Positions 44,300 to 53,800 of a DNA stretch of 64,000 nucleotides are shown one piece after another. The DNA is taken from positions 2,591,168 to 2,655,167 of the forward strand of contig NZ_CP009528.1 in assembly GCF_000970025.1 (NCBI RefSeq). The letters run 5' to 3'. Both the position numbers and the translations under genes were made by a program. Source of the stretch: Methanosarcina barkeri MS (lineage in GTDB: Archaea > Halobacteriota > Methanosarcinia > Methanosarcinales > Methanosarcinaceae). Position 1 is the stretch's first letter. Each line of letters opens with the position of its first letter. Under the pieces are notes generated by a model. The model was not told the origin of the DNA. It made no database searches and saw nothing but the letters and a program-made list of their open reading frames with translations.

Positions 44300-46162
44300 T
44301 TATTCTTCCCTTGCCAGTTTATACAATTCTTGAATCCTCAACTCAACAACGTCCATTGCATCTTCAAAGAGCTGCCTGTCGATTTTGATCCCGAAGTATT
44401 CCTTGAGTTTTTCTTCTGGAGGCATTGTCGAGCCTGCCGAGAGATACGCGACATAGTTTTTGTTAAAAGCATCTGGCTCTTCCCTGTACTGTTTGAAGAG
44501 AGCAAGGGTTATTGCCTTTGAAACCGCGTAGTTGAAGGTATAGTAGTTGCTTGTCAGGTAAATATGGTTGATATAAGTCCATTCTGCGGAATCTTCAGGG
44601 TAATAATCAACTGAGCGGCTCCTGTATTCTTTAGAAAAGTCGGTCCAGATAGCATTAAATTCTGCTCCGCTTACCGTTTCTTTTTCTGCGCAGAGCCGGT
44701 GTGCTTTATATTCGAATTCCGTAATCAAGGGCTGCCTGGTAAAGAAGTTCTGGTAATCATCGATCTGCTGGGAAAGGACTGCAACTGCGGTATCCCTATC
44801 CGAGTTTTCGACAATGTAATCAACAAAGAGCTCTTCATTAAAAGTGGAAGGAATTTCCATTTCGTAGATCGTACCTGTACAGTAAAGATAGTCTACGGAA
44901 TTGCCCATGAGGTAGAAATTAATGGCATGTCCCATCTCGTGGGTTAAAGTTTTCTGGTCTCTGATAAGGCCGTCATAGTTCATAAAGATCAGAGGCGGAG
45001 CTTTCAGTGCGCAGGAATCGGTACAATAACCCCCTGGCTGTTTTCCATGATCAGGGTCAGGATACACATCTATGAAACTGCCAGTTACCATTTTCAAAAA
45101 GATTTCTTTGAAATTAGGGTCCATTCTCGAATAGGATTTCTGAACCTCTCGTAGAGCATCTATGTAAGCATATTTCTTCCCAGGCTGGTTCGTCAGCTGC
45201 AGAATAAGGTCATATGGTTTGAGCACGTTAAGCCCGAGCTTATTCTTTCTGAACTCATTGTAAGCCTCAAAAACCTCTTTCTTCTGCTTGAAAACAGTAT
45301 TCATGTCATCAACCTGAGCATGGGTAAGATAGAGGTTATAAAGGCTGTAGTCATAGAAATCCGTATAATTCAACTCTCTGGCAACAAGGTCATCAAGCTG
45401 GGCTTTTTTGGAATAGAGGGACGCCATGGAATCGGATTCACTAATCAGGTGGTAGAACCTCTTATCATAACAGTTTTTCCTGTTTTCCCGGCTCGGATCT
45501 GTTGATAGTAAAGTACTGTAGGACTGAGAATTGACAGAAAATTTCTCTCCGTTCTCAAGCGTGATTTCTCCCGCCTTTGTAACCGTATTCGTGATTTCGG
45601 AAAGTGCTTCAGTTTCCAGTTTCATGCGCTGGTTTTCAAGTTCTGCAAGATATGCAGCCTGGGCCTCATCCCTTGGCTTGTGCTCTATAAATCTCATATA
45701 GTTAGCTTCAAGATAGGCCCTGTAAGCCTCAAGTCCGGGTTCTTCGGAAAAGAGCCTGTCCCATTCATCCTTCCCGAGCGAGGTCAATTTTACGGTTGCA
45801 AAGGCTGTAGCTTTCTTATATTCAGTAAGCAGATCCTGAACGCTTCCAAGCAGAGAAATAAGAAACGATTCATTCACATTTTTACTGAGTTGAGTGTATG
45901 CATAAGTATACAGAACATCAATCGATTTTGAATAAGCTTTTTCGGTTTCTAGATACTCAAGCATAACAGGCCCTGACAATTTTTCAAATTTCGAGCGGAA
46001 AGTTTCGTTTATCTCTTTTGGCCCATTTTTTAGTCTATCGAGCTCTTTTGAAGCCTCTTCTCTGCTGCTGAAAAGATATGCATCGTTCCATTCTGTTGGA
46101 ACCTTACTGGAATCAAGCACTTCGGAAGTATATTCACTTTCTACGTCATTTTTCAATTTCAT
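44300..46162 (-). CDS. pepF: oligoendopeptidase F (M3B zinc peptidase)
   Basis: A 620-residue cytosolic metallopeptidase that degrades short peptides. The zinc site is HEMGH with H408, E409 and H412 (TLTHEMGHAINFY), and the third ligand Glu lies about 25 residues on in TFNEELFVDYI. The N-terminal helical half (PTEWNDAYLFSSREEASKEL) and length are typical of PepF, about 600 residues. Start ATG 46162. It is not in an operon: downstream lies the cas1-like fragment and upstream a repeat tract. In methanogens the role is probably general peptide turnover. Confidence 0.93.
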   Translation of the reverse strand: MKLKNDVESEYTSEVLDSSKVPTEWNDAYLFSSREEASKELDRLKNGPKEINETFRSKFEKLSGPVMLEYLETEKAYSKSIDVLYTYAYTQLSKNVNESFLISLLGSVQDLLTEYKKATAFATVKLTSLGKDEWDRLFSEEPGLEAYRAYLEANYMRFIEHKPRDEAQAAYLAELENQRMKLETEALSEITNTVTKAGEITLENGEKFSVNSQSYSTLLSTDPSRENRKNCYDKRFYHLISESDSMASLYSKKAQLDDLVARELNYTDFYDYSLYNLYLTHAQVDDMNTVFKQKKEVFEAYNEFRKNKLGLNVLKPYDLILQLTNQPGKKYAYIDALREVQKSYSRMDPNFKEIFLKMVTGSFIDVYPDPDHGKQPGGYCTDSCALKAPPLIFMNYDGLIRDQKTLTHEMGHAINFYLMGNSVDYLYCTGTIYEMEIPSTFNEELFVDYIVENSDRDTAVAVLSQQIDDYQNFFTRQPLITEFEYKAHRLCAEKETVSGAEFNAIWTDFSKEYRSRSVDYYPEDSAEWTYINHIYLTSNYYTFNYAVSKAITLALFKQYREEPDAFNKNYVAYLSAGSTMPPEEKLKEYFGIKIDRQLFEDAMDVVELRIQELYKLAREE

Positions 46163-46238
46163 AAGACCTCTATCCCCTGGTGTAATATCAAAATATTTCT
46201 CTGTTATTATTCTTCTATCAGAGTTGATTTAATGACCA

Positions 46239-46375
46239 TTGATTTTGTTAATCTCATTGATTTCTTTAATCTCGTTGGTTCATTAATCTCATTGATTTCT
46301 TTAATCTCATTGGTTTCATTAATCTCATTGATTTCTTTAATCTCATTGGTTTCATTAATCTCATTGGTTTCATTA
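46239..46375. repeat. satellite of ttaatctcattg(a/g)tttc units
   Basis: Interleaved copies of ttaatctcattgatttc and ttaatctcattggtttc, about nine in all, lie between pepF and the MscS gene. The plus-strand frame through it (LISLISLVSLIS) is a by-product of the repeats. Confidence 0.8.
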
Positions 46376-46458
46376 ATAATAATAGGCTTTATTTCGGTTG
46401 CAACTCGTTTTTATTCCGAAAATCTAAAAATATTTGAGTAAACCTGTCTGTGTAATAG

Positions 46459-46564
46459 GTTTATTCAGTAGCAGGTTTATTCAGTAACAAGTTTATTCGG
46501 TAGCAGATTCATTCAGTAACAGGTTTATTCAGTAACAGGTTTATTCAGTAACAGGTTTATTCAG
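46459..46564. repeat. seven tandem 15-16 bp repeats at the end of the MscS gene
   Basis: Units of gtttattcagtaacag with a few changes; the last unit overlaps the MscS stop codon at 46561, so the repeat reaches into the coding end. Confidence 0.8.
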
Positions 46565-47472
46565 GCTAAAACTCTTTCTTCGTAATTCAGTACACTATCG
46601 ATTTCTTTTTCCGGCACCTGTGCCATTTTTTCAGGAACTTTTTTTGAATCGGTCTGAATATGAACTACACGCTGCGGTAAAGGAATCTCTATGCCATTTT
46701 CTTCCAGAGTCTGTTTTATATCCCATAGAATTCTGGTTTTTATCCCGAACCACTCATTTACAGGCGCCCAGATCCTTACAGTAATATTTACCGAACTGTC
46801 TCCAAGGTCGTTTACAAAAACCGAAGGAGACGGGTTAAGGAGAGCAAAGGGTTCTTTGTCAATAAGGTCTTTGATAAGAAAGATTGCGGCATTAGCATCA
46901 TCACTATAACGAATCCTGATTGTGTGTTCAAACCTTCGGACAGGATGCTCTACAATATTTGTGATATTTGTTGTAAAGACCTGCTGGTTGGGGATGCGAA
47001 CAAGAAGTCCGTCATAGGTCCGTATAAGAGTAGAGATTATTCGGATATCTATGACATAACCCGACACATCACTGATTTGAACCTGGTCCCCTATTTTTAT
47101 GGGCCTTTCGACCATGAGGAAAAACCCCGAAATCAGATTTCCCACAATGTTTTGGCTTGCAAAACCAAGGACAATACCTGCTACTCCTCCTGCCAGCAGG
47201 AACCCTGAAGGATTAATTCCTATTAAACGTAGGTTAGAAAAAAACACAGTAGTAAGTATGCCATAGTAAAGAATTTTGATGATAGTCTCACCCGCATCCT
47301 TACTGACCTTATCTTTGAGAGACCTGCGCAGATAAAGTGAAAGAATTTTGACAAGGAAGGTTGAAAAAGAAAGAATGAGTATAAACTTTAGCACAGACCC
47401 CAGAGTTACGGTACCATCGAAGATAGGCAGGTTGTTGTCAAGGAAATCAAGATCCATAATCAAAATCCCCAC
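46561..47472 (-). CDS. MscS-family mechanosensitive ion channel
   Basis: A 303-residue channel that releases solutes when the membrane is stretched. Three N-terminal TM helices are followed by the pore helix and beta domain: GFLLAGGVAGIVLGFASQNI, NLISGFFLMVERPIKIGDQV, then TLIRTYDGLLVRIPNQQVFTTNITN. The C-terminal part is the cytoplasmic cage. It overlaps the upstream DUF432 gene by 13 bp and is translationally coupled to it, an arrangement also seen in other methanogens. Its stop lies in a 16-bp repeat tract. Confidence 0.92.
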   Translation of the reverse strand: MGILIMDLDFLDNNLPIFDGTVTLGSVLKFILILSFSTFLVKILSLYLRRSLKDKVSKDAGETIIKILYYGILTTVFFSNLRLIGINPSGFLLAGGVAGIVLGFASQNIVGNLISGFFLMVERPIKIGDQVQISDVSGYVIDIRIISTLIRTYDGLLVRIPNQQVFTTNITNIVEHPVRRFEHTIRIRYSDDANAAIFLIKDLIDKEPFALLNPSPSVFVNDLGDSSVNITVRIWAPVNEWFGIKTRILWDIKQTLEENGIEIPLPQRVVHIQTDSKKVPEKMAQVPEKEIDSVLNYEERVLA

Positions 47473-48203
47473 CCCATGTAAAATTTAAGGGGTACAAAAC
47501 CAAGCTTCTGAAGACTATAGACTCCAAAAGCTTCTTTCCTGGATTTAAAATCTTTCAGAGGACTGCTCTTTAGCTCCCCGCTAAGACGCTGCAGCTCAAA
47601 ACCTGTTTCAGCTGTGTTTCTGTTGAGGACGTCCATACGTGCTCGCATAAAAACATCACCAGCATAGTAAAGTTTCATGCCGTATGCACTGAAAACTACT
47701 TTTGAGATCGAAGCCCAATCTGAAGAGGTATTTCGAAGAGTCAGTTCAATAATCCCTTCCTGTAGAGGGTTAGGGGAAGGAGAAATTGAATATATCTGGC
47801 TTTTCCAGTGCTTACAGATAACTCCGTTTGAAACCTCTCCATAAAGAGTAAACTTCTGTCTCACCAGGCTCAGCACATCAAGAAGCTGAAGATTTTTTTC
47901 TCCTTTATCCGCGATAAAAACACCTATCTCTATAGGAAAAGTCAGAAAAATCTTCCTTTTTGCTCCTCCCGCAAGCAACAGGGTTTTCTCAAACTCTATA
48001 AGCAGGTTTGGAGTAATTTCTTTAGGAGTGTTTAAGGGCTCTACCGGATTTATAATCAGACACTTTTCATCTCCAAGAATAATTTTCTCTACATTTTCCG
48101 TTCCGAGCGTCCTTCTGTATATCCACTGCTTTCCGGTGTTTTCCACGGAAATGGCAATTCCTTCCTGTTCAACTGAAAAAGGGGGATTATAACGGCCGTA
48201 CAT
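47460..48203 (-). CDS. DUF432-family protein, partner of the MscS channel
   Basis: A 247-residue soluble protein, beta-rich. It begins MYGRYNPPFSVEQEGIAISV and carries the conserved IFLTFPIEIGVFI and KHWKSQIYSI; I assign it to DUF432 by this pattern and by position just upstream of mscS. The last 13 bases overlap mscS. A gating or assembly role with the channel is likely but untested. Start ATG 48203. No signal peptide or TM helix is seen. Confidence 0.8.
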   Translation of the reverse strand: MYGRYNPPFSVEQEGIAISVENTGKQWIYRRTLGTENVEKIILGDEKCLIINPVEPLNTPKEITPNLLIEFEKTLLLAGGAKRKIFLTFPIEIGVFIADKGEKNLQLLDVLSLVRQKFTLYGEVSNGVICKHWKSQIYSISPSPNPLQEGIIELTLRNTSSDWASISKVVFSAYGMKLYYAGDVFMRARMDVLNRNTAETGFELQRLSGELKSSPLKDFKSRKEAFGVYSLQKLGFVPLKFYMGWGF

Positions 48204-48567
48204 AATATCCCGAAAACTAATACTTTTTAAAGAACTGTTTAAATTTCTTAATATGGATGTATTACATTATAAAAATTTTGCCTTTAAATAACTTTTCTGA
48301 ATCAAAAGAAACACAGATTAAAAGTCAAGAGAGAAAACAAAGGAGAAAAACAAAGGAGAAAAACAAAGGAGAGAAAACAAAGGAAAGATGGAAAGCTGAA
48401 AAAAAGAGAGTTGGAGAAGAAAAGCTGAAAAAAAGAAAGCTGAAGGAAAAGCTGAAAAAAGAGAGTTGGAGAAGAGAAGCAAAAGAAAAGATAAACAGGG
48501 ATAAAAAAGGATAAAAAGCTTAATGGAATAGGAGACAAAAAGAAAAAGCCTCCAGGAAAAAAGAAAG
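48204..48567. other. purine-rich low-complexity intergenic tract
   Basis: From about 48300 to 48540 the plus strand is nearly all A and G (aaagga, gaaaacaaaggag, agagttggagaag repeats). On the minus strand it is CT-rich, giving a T-rich tract after the CorA stop that can act as a terminator. The Lys/Glu-rich frame on the plus strand is not a gene. Confidence 0.5.
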
Positions 48568-49632
48568 TCAAACCCATTTCCGTTTCTTAAAATAGATAAA
48601 CATGCTGACTGCTAGAAGGATCATTGCAAACATTACTGTCGGATAGCCCCAGCGCCAGTTGAGTTCAGGCATGTATTTGAAATTCATTCCGTAAACGCCT
48701 GATATGAAAGTAAGGGGAATGAAAATCGTTGCTATGACCGTCAGGACTTCCATAACTTCATTCATCCTGAAGCTTATGCTGGAGAGATAGATATCAACCA
48801 TTGAAGATAAAATATCCCGGAAATCTTCGACGGTATCTATTACCTGGATGGTATGGTCATAAACATCTCTAAGGTAAACTCTGGTAGTCTCTTTAATAAG
48901 ATCAGACTCAACCCTCTGCAAACCATTTATCAACTCCCGAAGAGGCCAGATGGATTTACGAAGGGTAATCATATCCCTTTTATACTTTTGAATAGTCTTG
49001 AGGGTCTCAGGCCTTGGATGTAATACCAGCCCTTCTTCAAGGTATTCGATTTTATCACCAAAATGCTCAAGGATTAAAAAATAGTTATCGATAACAGCAT
49101 CAATAAGGCCGTAGGCAAGATAATCCACCCCGCTTTTCCGCAGGCGAGAAGCCGGATTTTTAAACCTCTCTCGCACCATGTCAAAAACGTCCCCCTCCCT
49201 TTCCTGAAAGGAGAGGACATAATTAGGGCCGATGATAATGCTTACCTGGTCTACGGTGATCTCTTTATTTTCCTTATCAAAGAAAATCATTTTTAAAACC
49301 GAATAAATATATGAATCATAATCTTCAGTCTTGGGCCGCTGCCGTGTATTGAGTACATCTTCAAGGGTAAGAGGATGGATATTGAAATAGCTTCCGAGCT
49401 TTCCTATGATATCTACCCTATCCAACCCATCCACATTTATCCAGAAATTGAGATCGGACTTGTCTTTAAATTCCAGACACTCTTCAACCTTCTCCAATTT
49501 TCTTTCTACAAGCTTTTCACTGTTATAGGCCAGGACCCGGATTACTACCTTTTCTACCTTCTTTTCTCCAACATGGACAAGTGATCCGGGTGCAAGCCCA
49601 ATTTGTGATCCTCTTCTTCCAGAAGTCACCAT
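48568..49632 (-). CDS. corA: CorA-family Mg2+/Co2+ transporter
   Basis: A 354-residue pentameric ion channel. The GMN signature is at residues 315-317 (VYGMNFKYMPELNW), between TM1 (about 292-312) and TM2 (about 328-346); the C-terminus ends in a basic KKRKWV. The large N-terminal cytoplasmic domain has the expected helix-rich funnel (LEDVLNTRQRPKTEDYDSYIY). It should admit Mg2+ down the electrical gradient. A run of other stress and ion genes surrounds it (two MscS, an MscS-like membrane protein). Start ATG 49632. Confidence 0.94.
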   Translation of the reverse strand: MVTSGRRGSQIGLAPGSLVHVGEKKVEKVVIRVLAYNSEKLVERKLEKVEECLEFKDKSDLNFWINVDGLDRVDIIGKLGSYFNIHPLTLEDVLNTRQRPKTEDYDSYIYSVLKMIFFDKENKEITVDQVSIIIGPNYVLSFQEREGDVFDMVRERFKNPASRLRKSGVDYLAYGLIDAVIDNYFLILEHFGDKIEYLEEGLVLHPRPETLKTIQKYKRDMITLRKSIWPLRELINGLQRVESDLIKETTRVYLRDVYDHTIQVIDTVEDFRDILSSMVDIYLSSISFRMNEVMEVLTVIATIFIPLTFISGVYGMNFKYMPELNWRWGYPTVMFAMILLAVSMFIYFKKRKWV

Positions 49633-49953
49633 GCTTATTTCTCTGCCTCACCTTCTAATAAAAATAGATTATTCAGTAATTAAACTCCATTGATTTAAGT
49701 CTGCGCATGTTTTTTATCTGGATATCCATTTTGAAATTATAACACAGTTTGGAAACACAGTTTGAAGAGTGTTAAAACTTATAGGACTTACATTTAAAAA
49801 AGAGCATTTTAAACGCTTGCAGGCAAATTGCAGATAAATATATGTATTATTCGTTGGATATAATAATAAATTAAATATATAAACGTTTTTCCAAAAATTG
49901 GGGGAACTGGAAAAATCGTCATTTTTAGGACAAAGATATAGGGAGTGGTTAAT
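49633..49953. promoter_or_regulatory. divergent promoter region of corA and the TM-helix protein gene
   Basis: 321 bp between two divergent genes. It carries tggaaacacagtttg twice (near 49750) and ataggacttac near 49783. AT-rich stretches around 49850-49880 could hold the TATA element for the plus-strand gene. Confidence 0.35.
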
Positions 49954-50874
49954 TTGGTTGGAACTGAAATTACGAATAGTTTTATCAATATAATTGATCA
50001 GTTTATTGCATTCATTCCTACTTTAGTGGCGATAATCATACTGATTATCGTAGGAAAAATAGTAGGAACTTTTCTTGGAAAGCTCGGGGCAAGGTTTCTG
50101 GATAAGATCGGACTCGATGACCTTGTCGATAAAACCATCATTGGTGGAATGATAAAACGAGCGCAGATGAGTACAGTAGGTTTTTTTGATGCCGTAATCA
50201 GGTGGTTCATCTACATCGTCTTTGCTATGATCATTCTGGACCTGCTGAACATTGAGGTGGTGAATAATTTCATCAGTATGATCATACTCTATATTCCACT
50301 CATGGTATCCGCTTTCATAGTGCTACTTGTTGGTTTATTGGTAGTGGACTTTATTAGCGACCTGGTAAAAAAAGTACTTATTTCAACAGGAGTAGATGAA
50401 AAATTCGAAGAAACAGCTTTTGGAGCCTCAGTCAAATCTGGAGGACTGACAGTTTCAGGAACCGTATCAGGCCTGATCAGGCTATTTGGATACCTGGTAT
50501 TTCTCGCGGCTGCATCCAATATCCTGCAGTTGACCATGATAACTCAGCTATTTATAGATATTACTCAGTATTTGCCACGCCTTTTTACGGGTATCTTGAT
50601 CCTGATAATCGGACTTCTCTCCATTGATGTGGTCATGGACTATATTTCCAGTGCTTTCAAAGGTATTAGTACAGAAGAGATAGACATCTTTCTTCCTCTT
50701 CTGAGAGGCTTCTTGTATCTGATAGTAATCTTGCTTGCTTTGGATACAATGCTGGTTAATACGAGCATACTCTATCTGTTCTTAGGGCCACTTGCATGGG
50801 GACTTGCAGTTGTGATTGCATTTAAATACGGAGTTAAAGACGCAATTGTTGCGTATGCCAAAGAAAGGAAGTAA
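49954..50874 (+). CDS. multi-pass membrane protein with MscS-like TM-helix repeats
   Basis: A protein of about 306 residues with roughly eight TM helices. It is made of repeating segments such as PTLVAIIILIIVGKIVGTFLGK, PLMVSAFIVLLVGLLVVDFI and PRLFTGILILIIGLLSIDVV, which match the conserved TM helix that precedes the MscS pore in many proteins, but no beta domain follows. The family is found beside mechanosensitive channels. GGGAG (49941-49945) is 8 bases before TTG 49954, the start I prefer; a GTG at 49945 overlaps the ribosome site. The role may be in membrane-tension or ion response, by context only. Confidence 0.8.
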   Translation: MVGTEITNSFINIIDQFIAFIPTLVAIIILIIVGKIVGTFLGKLGARFLDKIGLDDLVDKTIIGGMIKRAQMSTVGFFDAVIRWFIYIVFAMIILDLLNIEVVNNFISMIILYIPLMVSAFIVLLVGLLVVDFISDLVKKVLISTGVDEKFEETAFGASVKSGGLTVSGTVSGLIRLFGYLVFLAAASNILQLTMITQLFIDITQYLPRLFTGILILIIGLLSIDVVMDYISSAFKGISTEEIDIFLPLLRGFLYLIVILLALDTMLVNTSILYLFLGPLAWGLAVVIAFKYGVKDAIVAYAKERK

Positions 50875-51138
50875 CTCCTTTCTTTCATTTATTTAATATT
50901 CAACTTCACTATTTATTAAATAATAAACAGAACCAAAAAAGCCTTAAAGAATATGGAAAAAGAAATTTCTGTTCACGAAACCTCTTTTTTGGTTTACTAA
51001 TTTTTGGAATTCTTTTTTGCTTAAACTGCCTGAAATTCAGGCTGGGATAACTTTCTTTGCCTAACTATACTTTTTTTACAGTTTCCATTTTTCTCTAAAT
51101 CAATATTTATTTAAAGCTTCTTACCAATCAATCATGGC

Positions 51139-52194
51139 ATGGAAACCCTCGATAACAACTCTTCTTTTGTGGAGAATATGTCTTATTTTGATTTAGGCTT
51201 AAAGAAGGCACTTACATGGTTTTCAGATAACTTCGGTACATTTATATTCATACTTTTTATTGGCCTGATCACTGTCATTATTGCACGGAACGTAAATCGT
51301 CTTCTGGAACGCCATTTCACAAAAGTAAGTAGCAAGCTGCATATGGACCCAACATCCTTCAGGGTGTTCAGGCATATTGTGGTCGCATTAATCTATTTTA
51401 TGGGGATTGCCCTTGTTATTTACAGCATTCCCAGTCTTCAAAACCTTTCGGTTGCCCTATTTACCGGGGCAGGGATTGCCGGTATAGTTATTGGTTTTGC
51501 GGCCCAGAGTACACTGAGCAATATAATCGCAGGTATTTCCCTTGCCGTTTTTCAACCTTTCAGGGTAGGAGATCGGCTTAATATTATGAATGAATACGGA
51601 AAAGTTACGGATCTTAATCTCAGGCACACTGTCATTATAACCTGGGATAACAGGCGGCTTATAATCCCAAATTCCATGATCAGCAATGAAGCGATAATTA
51701 ACTGGACTATAGAAGACCCTGCAGTAATCTGGCCAATAGACGTCGGAATAAGCTATGATGCCGACATTGACCAGGCTAGAAAGATCATGATCGAAGAAGC
51801 CCGAAAACATCCCAATGTAATGCCCCCTCAAGAAGTTCAATATAGCGTTGTAAAACCCAGCTTAATCAAATCCGAAACGCTTAAAATGGGATTTATTGAC
51901 CCCCCTGTGCTTCATCCTGTTGATCCGGACTTCAGGGAGAGAGGAGAAGTTAAAGTAAATGTTGTCGAACTGGGGGAGTCTTCCGTAAATCTCCGCATGA
52001 ATGTCTGGTTTAAAGACAGGAGTGTTGCGTACAGTTCAGGATGCGAAATCAGGGAAGCTATTAAAAAGCGTTTTGATAAGGAAGGCATAGAAATTCCGTA
52101 CCCTTACAGGACTATTGTATACAAAACCGATCTTGAAAAAGAAAAGAAGGATACTGGAAAATTATCCCGTACAGAGGGAGATAAAATCGAATAA
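51139..52194 (+). CDS. second MscS-family mechanosensitive ion channel
   Basis: A 351-residue channel. An N-terminal TM region (FIFILFIGLITVIIA and a second helix) leads to the pore motif LFTGAGIAGIVIGFAAQSTL, then IAGISLAVFQPFRVGDRL and TWDNRRLIIPNSMISNEAI, which mark the beta domain. Residues 240-275 form an insertion in the C-terminal cage not seen in the first MscS (46561-47472). Both channels may give different gating thresholds. A highly acidic/basic tail ends the protein. Start ATG 51139 has no strong ribosome site. Confidence 0.92.
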   Translation: METLDNNSSFVENMSYFDLGLKKALTWFSDNFGTFIFILFIGLITVIIARNVNRLLERHFTKVSSKLHMDPTSFRVFRHIVVALIYFMGIALVIYSIPSLQNLSVALFTGAGIAGIVIGFAAQSTLSNIIAGISLAVFQPFRVGDRLNIMNEYGKVTDLNLRHTVIITWDNRRLIIPNSMISNEAIINWTIEDPAVIWPIDVGISYDADIDQARKIMIEEARKHPNVMPPQEVQYSVVKPSLIKSETLKMGFIDPPVLHPVDPDFRERGEVKVNVVELGESSVNLRMNVWFKDRSVAYSSGCEIREAIKKRFDKEGIEIPYPYRTIVYKTDLEKEKKDTGKLSRTEGDKIE

Positions 52195-52278
52195 GCCGTA
52201 AAATGCCGAGTAAAAAATAATGACAGTTAAGGAATTAGTCGGTTGATGAGAAAAGCAAGTAAAAATGAATAAGGAACA

Positions 52279-52418
52279 AACAAGTGAAAAGTGGGTTGAT
52301 AGAAAACGATTGAAAAGTTGACTGATAAAAACAAGTGAAAAATGGGTTGATAGAAAACGATTGAAAAGTTGACTGATAAAAAACAAGTGAAAAGTACTTG
52401 ATAAAAAACAAGTAAAAT
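52279..52418. repeat. two and a half tandem 52-bp repeats
   Basis: acaagtgaaaa(g/a)tgggttg ... gaaaagttgactgataaaaa repeated twice, then a partial copy. The tract lies between the convergent MscS and paaK genes. Non-coding. Confidence 0.8.
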
Positions 52419-52467
52419 ATGGGTTAAATAAAAGAAGAAATTAGGGATGAAAGGTCAAAAGGGGATT

Positions 52468-53775
52468 TCACAGTTCCCTTTCATCAATTACTCTTTTTGT
52501 CTTTTTCATACTGCGGGGAAGTTCTCCGATCTTTACACCCACAACGTCCACGGTTACACCTATAAAGTCCTTGAAGGCTTTTTTGAGAGCTTTTTCGGTT
52601 TTTGCTTTCTTTGAAGGATCTTCTGCGCCTTCGATCTCGACCTTGAAAATCATGCTGTCCCTTCCGTCCTTACGGGTAAGAAGGATCTGGTATTCGCTAC
52701 TTACACCAGGAATCCTCTGGACAAGGTCTTCGATCTGGCCTGGATAAATATTTACAGCCTTGAACTTTATGCGGTCGTCTGACCTGCCAAGTATCCTGTC
52801 AATTCTCGGGAAAGGACAACCGCATTTACAGAGTCCAGGAATTATCCGGGTCAGGTCCCTTGTCCTGTAGCGGATGAGGGGAGCTCCTTCTTTTGTAAGA
52901 GTCGTGATTACAAGTTCTCCAAGCGTGCCGTCAGGAAGCTTCTCGCCCGTAATGGGATCGATTACCTCAAAGAGCAGGTAGTCGGACCAGTAATGCATAC
53001 CCTCATGGAAAGAACAATCAAGGCCGATTCCTGGACCGTAGATCTCGGTCAGCCCGTAAATATCAAAAGTCTCGATTCCCAGCTCAGTTTCGATTCGGCT
53101 GCGCATCTTTTCACTCCAGCGCTCCGAACCTATAATGCCTTTTCTGAGCTGAATCTGGGACTTAAGCCCACGCTTTTCAATTTCTTCGGCAAGCAAAAGC
53201 GCATAAGAAGAAGTGCTTGCAAGGGCTGTGGACTTCAGGTCAACAAACAGTTCGAGCTGTTTTTCGGTATTTCCCGGGCCTGTAGGTATGGCCATTGCTC
53301 CCAGGCGTTCAGCCCCAAGCTGGAACCCTATTCCCGCAGTCCAGAGCCCGTACCCTGGAGTAATCTGGATCCTGTCCTGATTGGTAAGGCCTGCCAGCAT
53401 GTAGCAGCGCATCATCATCTCGGCCCAGACATCCACATCTTTTCGGGTGTAAGGAATAATTATGGGTTTTCCTGTAGTCCCGGACGAGGAATGGATCCTT
53501 ACGACTTCCGAGTCAGGCACGGACTGTAACCCAAGAGGGTAAGCGTCCCTGAGTTCTTCTTTATTCGTAAAGGGAAGAAGTTTCAGGTCATCAAGCGACC
53601 TTATGTCCTCGATATCGACATTTGCTTCCCTGAACTTTTTCTGGTAAAAAGGACTATTTTCAACTACGCGCTTCAGCAGTGCCTTCAATTTTGCAAAGGT
53701 ATCTTCTTCCGAGATTTTGGGATGGTAAAGCTGTACATTGGGATCAAGTTCAGCTTCAGTGGATGCTTCATACAT
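52468..53775 (-). CDS. paaK: phenylacetate-CoA ligase-type acyl-CoA synthetase
   Basis: A 435-residue AMP-forming ligase that activates aryl acids such as phenylacetate to CoA esters. The ATP-binding motif HSSSGTTGKP is near residue 90, DIYGLTEIYGPG marks the adenylate site and the C-terminal lid begins at GRSDDRIKFKAVNIYPGQIEDL. It belongs to the PaaK group of short enzymes. Here it lies 25 bp downstream of iorB in an iorA-iorB-paaK unit, so it should work on the products of, or feed, aryl pyruvate oxidoreductase. In methanogens this couple is thought to make aromatic amino acids from arylacetates. Start ATG 53775. Confidence 0.92.
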   Translation of the reverse strand: MYEASTEAELDPNVQLYHPKISEEDTFAKLKALLKRVVENSPFYQKKFREANVDIEDIRSLDDLKLLPFTNKEELRDAYPLGLQSVPDSEVVRIHSSSGTTGKPIIIPYTRKDVDVWAEMMMRCYMLAGLTNQDRIQITPGYGLWTAGIGFQLGAERLGAMAIPTGPGNTEKQLELFVDLKSTALASTSSYALLLAEEIEKRGLKSQIQLRKGIIGSERWSEKMRSRIETELGIETFDIYGLTEIYGPGIGLDCSFHEGMHYWSDYLLFEVIDPITGEKLPDGTLGELVITTLTKEGAPLIRYRTRDLTRIIPGLCKCGCPFPRIDRILGRSDDRIKFKAVNIYPGQIEDLVQRIPGVSSEYQILLTRKDGRDSMIFKVEIEGAEDPSKKAKTEKALKKAFKDFIGVTVDVVGVKIGELPRSMKKTKRVIDEREL

Positions 53776-53800
53776 GTCATTTCACCTTCTGCTCCCCAGT

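Noticed and set aside
46232-46441. Frame reading LISLISLVS repeats
   Set aside because: A by-product of the ttaatctcattg satellite.
48257-48514. Lys/Glu-rich frame
   Set aside because: Purine-only low-complexity DNA; no ribosome site or conservation expected.
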